Positions 56,504-64,000 of a stretch of 64,000 nt of DNA are shown in pieces. The translations under genes were made by a program, and so were the position numbers. Below the pieces are notes generated by a model that was given only the letters and a program-made list of their open reading frames with translations, was not told the origin of the DNA and did not search any database. Every line of letters begins with the position of its first letter. Position 1 is the stretch's first letter. This DNA comes from Chaetomium olivaceum (taxonomy: Eukaryota; Ascomycota; Sordariomycetes; Sordariales; Chaetomiaceae): assembly GCA_039881045.1 (NCBI GenBank), contig JAYWVB010000004.1, positions 744,001 through 808,000 of the forward strand, read 5' to 3'.

Positions 56504-57841
56504 AAGGGATCCAGGTGGATGGAATGGAACGAATGGATCCATGGATGTGGACAAGGAAACAACAAAAAGCGGAGGCGGCGCAGTTGCGGCGCCGGCGAGA
56601 AAGGCAGACTCACCACTCAACCCCCCCCCCCGACCCATATCTACCCGCCGCCGGCCGGCATGGGCATGGGCGCGATTCCTGTTCAACCGGGTCCCAGCGT
56701 GCGTTGTTGTGCGTTGCGTTGCGTTGCGTTGCGCCGAGCCACCCGGGTGCATGAACCCGGCCTGTTCGCCTGGCACGACCGGTTCATTGCGTGTGTAGAA
56801 AAAGGGGGGGATGGATGGATGGATGGGATTCTAGGTTCGGAGAGTTGTTGGACTAGCTTCCTGTTCCTGCCTGCGGCGTCTGCAACTCTGCGCGGGGAGC
56901 ACTAGGCAGGGTAGGGGGCTGTCGTCCGTCCGTCTGATGGCATCGGGATCATGCCTAGGATACGCCTGAATAAGCAAAGGGATGAGCATTTGTGGTTCGT
57001 ATCATGGATGTATGTAGGAGCCGGAGGGAAGCACTGCACCACAGCCCCCAATTACTCACGCGACGCTCGCATCGGATTTTCGTGGAGTGCGACTATCAGC
57101 ACTGAGTGGCGCCGTCCGTCCGTCCATTCCGGGAACCGTAACCGCCGGGAACATGTTGGACGGAGGCCACCCGCATTCGCATCCTGTGCGAGGGCGGCAA
57201 AGTAGTCGGTAAATCACTGCTGCACGGCATCCAACCATCAGGGGAACGCCGCCAACGAACAGGACACCTTCAACGCGCGATGCAAAACAAACCAAACCGA
57301 ACCACAGCATACGCCCCCGGCGTGGACGCCCATGGGAGTACGGGCCCCGAATAGCCTGTCAATGATGGTTGATGGGGAGATGGGAGCGGGTGAATGCATC
57401 ATCGTCACAGGGACCGGCAAACAGCAGAAAGAGGGCAACACGGGTGTGTAGCGACGGTAAAAGGCACAGCAAATACCATAACAGAAAACAAGACCGCCAA
57501 ACAAGTAGTATTTCCATGTCAGGCTAGGCAGTGATGACACTGATGGGCACGCAGGATCCTCCCAACGCCGCAGGTCCCACAATACAAACTTCTGCCGTGG
57601 ATGATGCTGTCAGGTAAGACGAAATGGATGTGCACGACTCATCTTTAGATATTCCATATCGTCACTTCTCTCAATGTGCCGAAACCAACCCCTCAAACCG
57701 CTGATAATCTCAACACCATGCGCCTCCTCATCCCGGACGCCACCCTCACCAACCGCGACAACGCCGTCGCGAAGCCCGCCTTCAGTCCGCATGCGCCAAA
57801 TGAAACCGTTTCTGGTACCCGAAAATAACCCGGGCCGCTTC

Positions 57842-60800
57842 TTACCGCCCATGAACATGCACCCGATGGGTAAAGAACGGATGCTTGAGGGCTTCGGCAG
57901 GCGTGAGGCGCTTATCCGGGTTCAGCGTCAGGCAGCGCTCGAGTAGGTCGACAAAGTGGTTGAGCTCCCTGCTCTCGGCGTCATCCATGCCCGCAGACGC
58001 GGCCAGGAGGCGCGTCCGCAAGTCCCGTGTCGGCTTAACGCTTGCTAGGGTGCGGATGTTTGTCTGTGGCGGGTAGTTAGTTAGTAACGCAAGCTTTAGT
58101 GCATCAAATTATGCATATGCGGAAGAGTGGGTAATTATGGAACAGAGTTTTGAAAGAACGCTCCCGGCGGGACAAGGTAGGGCAGGATAAGACAGGAATA
58201 GTGGCGGGACTTGAGGCCGGTGAAGGGCCGCTGCAGAGCGCCATCCGAGCATCTGTGGTTTCCAACGGGACAGCTGTAACCTCGCCTGGGCCACGATGAT
58301 GCGCGCCAGCGGTTTGAGGGGTGCATCTCCTGTTGCACAACGATGCAGGCTTGGAGGAGGCGGGCGCGTCATGGAGACCGCCCGTTGACCGGGAGGGGCC
58401 CATGCGGCCGCGGCAAAGTGTAGCGCGCGGCACAGCATTGGGACCCTGGCTGCCGCTCGGCTGGGAAAAATAGACTCGGGAATCGAACATCCGATGAAAC
58501 AATAGAACGAAAACGATTCGAGAATAGTTTCAAGCAAGGCCGTGGGGGGTGGGGGTGATAGAGTGTTGTGATAGGAAGGGAAATGTAGGTCAAGGAACAT
58601 TCGAAACTCACCTTGCCCAAAATCTTGTCTCGTTCCACGCTGATGAAGTTGCCCACCTCATCAAAGTGGTTGTGCGCAAGTTCGCCGCGCCGGTACAGCT
58701 TCGCACTCAGCTTGCCCCGAATCTCCATGATGTTCTTGAGCATCTGGTTGTTGTTCTCGCCTGTGAAGAGAATTTTGCCGGTGTAAAGCTCATACAGCGT
58801 GCAGCCGATGGACCACATGTCGACGGCATAATCGAATGGTACGCCCAGAATGATCTCCGGTGCACGGTAGAATCGACTGACAAGGTACGGCATAGGTTCG
58901 GTTGCCGCCGTCGCAGCGTCAGAACGGTCGATCGCTGTGCCCAGATCGCAGATCTTAAGCATGTTCCGTGCTTCATTCACCTGGATAACAGTCAGCGCCC
59001 GTGTCATACTACTGGTGGCATGATGTGGCATACCAGAATATTGTCAGGTTTCAGATCGGCGTGGACGATGCTACATTTGCGCATGTGGCCCAGCGCTAGG
59101 AAGATTTGGTAGGCGTATGCCCGAGTCGCGTTCAGGTTGATGCCGACGTTGTTGCCAAACTTCTTGAGGACCTCGCGCAGATTCATGCTCAGGTTTTCGA
59201 AGACCATGCAGAGATGCGCTTTGTACTCGAAGGACCGCTCAAACCTAACGATGTGTTTCTTGTCATCCGGGTCAGTGGCATTAAGCTTCTCGAGGATGTT
59301 GATCTCGGTGAAGCCTCCTTTCCGTAGCGCATCGTTGTTCCGCATGATCTTGATGGCCACGTCCTTCTTGGTGGTGATATCGACGGCGCGAGCCACACCC
59401 GAGAACATGCCGCGGCCCAGCGTCGTCGACACTTGGTAGCGGCCATCTAGCAGCTCTCCCGACCGGATCTTGTAGTAGCCCTCTTTATCGTCACCTTCTA
59501 GAATACCCCCACCGCCGCCTTGCGGTGCCCGCACATCTTGAGTTGCGTCAGGTTGAGCAGGTGCTGGCGCAGCGAACTTGTCGGCAAAGTCGTCTGCAAA
59601 CATGTCGAAGTCGTCGTCGTCTTCATCTTTCTTGCCGCCCTCGTTTTCCTTTTTCTCAGGAACAGGTGCCTTGACCTCGTCCTCGGGGGCAGGACGTGGT
59701 TCACCGTGCAGACCTACATTCCCGTGGCGCATTTCGTCTCGCCGCTCATCCTCCCGCATGTCGAGCGTGGGGTCATAGTCAGCAGCTGAGGGGCCATCCT
59801 CATCGAGGGCTTTGGCATCGCCGTGGGCATTGATGAGTGCCTGGTCGTCAGCAAAGTTAAAGACCCCCGGGGACAGAGCCGCTTGGATCCTGCCAGGGGA
59901 CATGCCAGGTGATGAGGGGCCATCTGGTGTCGTTAGCAAGGAATCGACTCGGAATACTTGGGGGAGGGGTGGTGGGGGGCTTACTTGACAATGGAGTTGC
60001 ACCATCGGGTTTCTGGAGCCCCGGCGTGCTCTGGCGAGTGGAAGCTGGCGTGGATATGGGCTTATCGGCGATTTGCAACGCCTGAATTGTGGGAGTTGCT
60101 GCACCGAGGCCCCGCTTGAGAGCTGCCTCTCTCGCACGCCTGCGACGCTCAATTTCGGCCTGCACGGCAGCTTCTTCGTCCAGAGCCGTGTCTGGGTCCC
60201 AGTCCATATCAGGTTCGGGAGGTGCGCTTTCAGACCAATGTCAGTACTGTCCAACGTTCGGGTGTCGGGGGCCTTACCTGGTTTGTGAGATGGCAAGATG
60301 GTTGATGCCTCGTTCAACCGTAGCACCTTTATCACTTTTAGCATTTTGCCTGGAATCAGGAGCCTCCACCGGAGTGGCCCGTTTGGACAAGGAGCCATCC
60401 TGTGGGCGTCTCTCAGTAGGGGCACTGTACTTGTCTTCCCCTGACCTCACATCGGCTCCATAGCGGCCTCCGCCTCGCTTTCCCCTGCCGTCTCCGCCGC
60501 GGGGGGACCGGCTACGGGTCCGAGGCCGCTTGTCTGGATAGCCATCGTTTCTGCGGTCACGGTCGTGGTTACGGTCATAGCCACCACCGTTGGGGCGGTG
60601 ACCTCCGGGGCGGGGGACTGGTGGTTCGCGGCTGCCATGGCGGGCGTTGGAGTGCTCGTCGTAGCGGTCTGAGCCGCGCGAGGAGGGGCGGTCTAGATCG
60701 CGGTACGGGCGGCGGTCATCACGAGGGCCGCCTTCGTAATGGACACGGAACTGGCGTGTGTCTCGTCGGTCACGTCGGTCTTCACGAGGTCGCTTCCAGC

Positions 60801-60990
60801 CACGGGGCGAGCGGCTCCGTCTAGCTCCGTCGGCCGAGTCTCTCGATGGCAAGTCACCCTCGGGCGTGCGCGACGGGAATCTGCCTCGATGTCTGCCGTT
60901 TCGGTCAACATCACCGTTTTGTTCAGAGCGAGGCAGGGGAGTTGCCTCTACGATTTCCCCTTCATCCGAGCTGAATGCTGAGGACGTCAT
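57842..60990 (-). CDS. prp4: Prp4 pre-mRNA-splicing serine/threonine kinase
   Basis: Five exons (60278-60990, 59985-60226, 59034-59923, 58612-58980, 57842-58063) join to 811 residues. The N-terminal ~240 residues are Arg/Ser/Asp-rich with SR-like stretches ('RSRSPRG'). An acidic linker follows with 'DWDPDTALDEE' and 'DDFDMFADDF'. The kinase domain has GRGMFSGVAR (glycine loop), 'DVAIKIMRNND', 'IVHADLKPDNIL' (HxDLKPxN, Ala in place of Arg as in this family), 'ICDLGTAID' (DLG instead of DFG, typical of Prp4/PRPF4B), 'RFYRAPEIILG' and 'GNFISVERDKILGK'. Prp4 phosphorylates U5/tri-snRNP proteins such as Prp6/Prp1 and triggers spliceosome activation. The last intron (58064-58611) is unusually long, 548 nt. 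No frameshift is seen. It is head to head with TMA7. Confidence 0.92.
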
Positions 60991-61625
60991 TGTATGTACC
61001 GACCAGCGAGTGCACCCCCTTATTTCCGTTGTTGTCCTCGCTTTTCGGCTGGCCCAAACGACGCGCTATGATCAACTCTCGTCTCCGTCCTCGAAGACGT
61101 CCAAAGAGGTCCTGTCGTGAGTGGCTGAAGAAATGTGAGGCTTCGTTCGCACAGCCGCGGTTTGCAGATACCGAAAATAGCAACGGTTGGCCTGTGGAAT
61201 GTGTAATGTTGATACTGAAGTCGATAGTACTGTTGCCGTGTCGTGTGTGTGATAGCCGTTGTGGTGGGATGGAACGAGCCTCGGCGAAACCCTGGCAGCA
61301 GTGACGTTCGAGGCTGAAAGTTGAGACCTGATGCCCCAGGCCGTTTGCTCAGGGCATTTGACAGGCCCGCCTCCTCGGGGAGGAACCCCCGGACCCAACG
61401 CCTGCCAGCGCACTTCTCCGGTGTTTCGCCGATTCACCGCCCAAGGAACCTGGTTCTCGGCTGGCATGGGCTTTGCCGCCGGACTGTCTTCGCGGGGTCT
61501 CTTCCCTGACAACTTCACGCACCCGACTTTTCTATACCGATTTTGCACTTTTCTTTTACAACAGTCCATCTCCCACCCAAAGACCAAATACACTAATTCC
61601 GGACCTTTTTATCCTCAACTACACA
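60991..61625. promoter_or_regulatory. Divergent promoter region between prp4 and TMA7
   Basis: 635 bp separate the two start codons of oppositely oriented housekeeping genes. Polypyrimidine-rich sequence precedes TMA7 (61540-61620). No TATA box is evident on either side. Confidence 0.5.
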
Positions 61626-62211
61626 ATGGGTGGTCAAAGCAGAGACGGTATGTTTTCTCGTTTCCATCCCTACTCCACTGATACCCTGAAGATCTCTGAT
61701 CCGACTAACACCATCATCGTACCAGGCGGCAAGGCCAAGCCCCTCAAGGTGCGCATCACAAAACGATATCTCCCCCGAAAGGGACACTCCGCGACGGCGA
61801 TAACTGACGAGAATCCTGCATAAAACAGGCTGCAAAGAAGCAGAAGGTGGAGCTCGACGAGGAGGACAAGGCTTTCCACGAGAAGCAGCGTGCCTGTACG
61901 GACTCCGATTCCCCAACAAAACCCCTCGCCCTCGCCTCAAACCCAGCCTCCTAACCCGGTGAACCACGCATACAGATGAGAAGGCCAAGAAGGATCTCGC
62001 GGCCAAGGCCGGCGGCAAGGGCCCTCTGGTAAGTTTTCTGCTCCGTGCTCGCAAGCCGTCGATTGACCATGACTAACCTCTCCCGCGTGCAGAACACCGG
62101 CACCCAGGTACGACTCACCCTTTATTCGCCACCCCCCCTCCCCATCCCCCACCACACACCCGCGATTTCTAACACGCAGATCAGGGCATCAAGAAGTCGG
62201 GCAAGAAATAG
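61626..62211 (+). CDS. TMA7: TMA7 translation machinery-associated protein (68 aa, six exons)
   Basis: Six tiny exons: 61626-61647, 61726-61748, 61829-61895, 61976-62028, 62093-62107 and 62185-62211, together 207 nt. The product starts MGGQSRDGGKAKPLK, has a charged helix ('KVELDEEDKAFHEKQRA') and ends 'GGKGPLNTGTQGIKKSGKK'. The last 10 residues match the TMA7/CCDC72 signature ('GIKKSGKK'). TMA7 is a small basic protein that co-purifies with ribosomes and influences translation. Donors are GTATG, GTGCGC, GTACGG, GTAAGT and GTACGA. The acceptor of the last intron must be CAG at 62182-62184, not the CAG at 62177-62179, to keep the conserved end. Exons of 22, 23, 15 and 27 nt are exceptionally short. 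Confidence 0.9.
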
Positions 62212-62748
62212 ACCCCCTCGTCGGGAAATCGGGAAGCGGGGCGTTGCGTTGTGTTGTTGCGCGTGGCGTTGCGGTTCTTGGGGGCGCACCCGTGCCGGTC
62301 GGTGTCGGTGCCGGTGCCGGTGTCGCGGATCAAGGGTTGGGATATTTTAGGGCGCAAAGGGGGCGGCGGAACAGCGGAGACGGGCAGCCTGGATGCAGGA
62401 ACGGCATGTTTTGCTAGGACACACACGGTCTTTATAACGAGGATGATGAGGATTGACGAGCCACGTTCTCTACTTCCTGTTGTCTTGCTTGCGATTTCCC
62501 TTCGAAGTGCGGTACCCGGTTCGAGTCTCGGACAAAGTCGAGTTTCGCCAGCCAATGTTTCTTTCCTCATACCGCCCCGACGAGATGACGACAGGGAAGA
62601 CAGCCAACTACGAGTGGGGGTTCGGGAATGGTTGACAGACCTGCGGATAACGGGAGTGTGTGGTCCAAGTTCGAGGTTGGCAGTCTAGGGGCGGATGGCC
62701 CGGGGAAGGGTGGTCAGAGAGTTTAAGGAGGTTGGAAGTGTAAAGGGG
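62212..62748. other. TMA7 3' flank, no gene
   Basis: No supported gene. A tRNA B-box-like GGTTCGAGTCTCGG at 62518 has no matching A box or stems. Confidence 0.5.
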
Positions 62749-62978
62749 CACCCTGTGGCCAAAAAAAGCCGAACTCCAAGTGTGGATATTAGAAGCTCGA
62801 GTTGTAGAAACAAAACAAAAGTTTTCCAAAAGTCTGGAGAATAATCTTTTCGCTCTATTTACATTTCTTTTACTCTGTTTCCATTTTTGTTCCAGCTCTT
62901 CTTCTTTTGTTGTTCTTGACTTTTACTTTCCACCGACTTATTTTCCTTTGGTGTTCGGGTTTCTTTGGCCAAAGGGTG
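62749..62978. mobile_element. MITE copy 3 (Fot1/Pogo-type TIRs)
   Basis: A 230-bp element with the best-preserved terminal inverted repeats. Left end CACCCTGTGGCCAAAAAAAG, right end the reverse complement of CACCCTTTGGCCAAAGAAAC; about 30 bp pair with few mismatches. TA dinucleotides lie outside each end (62741-62742 and 62987-62988). The AT-rich interior (CTCTATTTACATTTCTTTTA) is shared with the copies at 3640 and 13082. Confidence 0.8.
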
Positions 62979-63666
62979 AGGGGGTTTAGTGGTAAACGTA
63001 TGGCGTGCTATATTGCCCCGGGACGAGGCTGATAGGAAAACGACAGATGAACCTCCAGAGAATGATCATGGGCGATAGAAGGGTGATAGATTGAGAGACT
63101 TGACAGCGGTCGAGGTGTGTAAGTTGTTTTATTCTCCAACTTCCATGTAATCATCCCCTCCGCACGGGCAAGGCCCCCTCCACCAACTCACAAGTCGTCC
63201 ATCCATATCAAAACCAGCCAATGTACCAAGATAAAGAAGACATTCGCGACGAGCCCAAAAACCACCCTCACGATCCAATTACAAAAATTGTACATATGTA
63301 CGTATCACCAACCAGAGTGCTCCTCTACAATATGTCCCTCTATCAAAAAGTGTCATTGCCAGGTAACCAACCGAGATAGCCAGCCCGTGATGTAATGTAC
63401 CAACCAACGACAACGGCACAGCGGCACACCCTCGGTACCATATGCAGCGCAACCAAACCCGCCAACGCCAAACAATGCCGCCCATGCGAGAAAAAACCGC
63501 CAAGATCAAAAGCACATCTGTGCACCACTCCGCTCCGGTTCCCCTTCCAAGATCTGGCGCCATTTTGCTACCACGATAATAGGTAGCCCTGTAAAATTCA
63601 CCTTATCTTCCTCTCTCCTTCCAGATTTATCCCATCCTCACTCATGGCAGATGGTCTTTTTTAACT
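62979..63666. other. 3' flank of the terminal gene
   Basis: No supported gene; likely 3' UTR and downstream sequence of the minus-strand gene ending at 63667. Confidence 0.45.
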
Positions 63667-64000
63667 TCAACCCCGGTAACCGCCCGGCCCCCTGGTCGCG
63701 GCACCAGGTGTCCCACTGCGATCATGACTCCTGCCACCGCTCCCCCGGAAGAAGTCATATTGAGCCGGATCCTGTGCGGACGGCGCCAATAGAGGCGGCG
63801 ACTGCATCAGGTCCAGGTCATCGGTCTGCGGTAGGCCGCCATACCCATGCGGCCCGCCACCCAACATCCCCCGCGCGGATACTGCTGCTGCCGGCCAAGC
63901 CGCCCGCGGAGACGGGAGAGTGGCGGCTCGATATGGACGACATCGGGCCCGGGTCGAGATTCATATTCCGGTCGCGGTGCGAGTTGTACGAGCTTGGCGT
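63667..64000 (-). CDS. C-terminal end of an unidentified Gly/Ser-rich protein (cut by window), possible frameshift
   Basis: Only the last ~110 codons are inside the window. From the right edge a frame reads 'SYNSHRDRNMNLDPGPMSSI' and then 'SAGGLAGSSSIRAG'. The continuation 'MLGGGPHGYGGLPQTDDLDL' to the stop TGA at 63667-63669 is in the next frame, unless one G of the run at 63868-63872 is extra. The tail is rich in Gly, Arg and Asp ('FFRGSGGRSHDRSGTPG') and probably disordered. No domain is visible, so function cannot be given. Confidence 0.5.

Larger units (their letters stand above)
52085..57841. other. Long kinase upstream region, no supported gene (5.8 kb)
   Basis: No convincing gene. 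It holds G18 at 53517-53534, 10-mer CGCGGAGCAC-type repeats at 54269-54306, GGATT/GGGTT pentamers at 56461-56503, GCGTT pentamers at 56702-56733 and GGAT units at 56810-56828. The part next to 52085 carries purine-rich tracts and probably a long 5' leader of the kinase. The stretch near 57600-57841 is the 3' side of prp4. Confidence 0.55.

Noticed and set aside
57610..57858. Extra C-terminal exon of prp4 after GTAAGA at about 57845
   Set aside because: The frame ends normally with TAA after the kinase C-lobe, and the downstream frame has no resemblance to Prp4 ends.
62515..62532. tRNA T-arm-like GGTTCGAGTCTCGG
   Set aside because: The flanks do not pair as a T stem, and no D-arm or 7-bp acceptor stem can be drawn upstream.

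Overview
The window is nuclear DNA of a filamentous ascomycete (Pezizomycotina, most likely a Sordariomycete). Genes are split by short introns of mostly 45-110 nt with GTRNGT donors and YAG acceptors. The proteins are typical of such fungi: a Fot1/Pogo transposon, an NLR-type receptor, a tannase-family esterase, a BBE-type FAD oxidase, a PAQR receptor, Prp4 kinase and TMA7. There is no bacterial operon structure and no CRISPR array, and I found no convincing tRNA or rRNA gene.

Layout. 1-7.8 kb: 3' part of a multi-pass membrane protein gene (+), a four-exon gene for a Tse2-like ADP-ribosyltransferase-domain protein (-), a MITE, then a lipase-like/NB-ARC/TPR receptor gene (+). 8.9-10.2 kb: Ser/Thr-rich protein (-). 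13-14.3 kb: second MITE, decayed coding-like sequence, and a small 10-cysteine secreted protein (-). 16.8-19.7 kb: a conserved low-complexity protein (+) convergent with a TauD/TfdA dioxygenase (-). 22.4-29.7 kb: tannase-family esterase (+), a broken Fot1/Pogo transposon, and an FAD/BBE oxidoreductase (+). 30.3-31.8 kb: single-pass membrane protein. 32.7-36.3 kb: probable TFIIIC subunit (+) convergent with a PAQR/hemolysin-III receptor (-). 38.4-40 kb: a repetitive secreted polyprotein with KR sites. 41.2-43.6 kb: three small genes, one a cysteine-rich prepropeptide. 43.6-57.8 kb: two long gene-poor, microsatellite-rich tracts flanking a Ran1-like kinase. 57.8-62.2 kb: prp4 and TMA7, head to head. 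62.7 kb: third MITE. 63.7-64 kb: 3' end of an unidentified gene (-).

Themes. (i) The divergent ADP-ribosyltransferase/NLR arrangement has the layout of fungal effector/receptor pairs of non-self recognition. (ii) Two precursors look built for kexin processing: the polyprotein at 38.4 kb and the Cys-rich peptide at 43.2 kb. (iii) Three MITEs share terminal inverted repeats with the Fot1/Pogo transposon at 24.8 kb. (iv) Six or seven genes, including apparently essential ones, carry a single-base frameshift, mostly in homopolymers or microsatellites. This points to consensus-sequence errors rather than mass pseudogenisation, so breaks in the accessory genes should also be read with caution.
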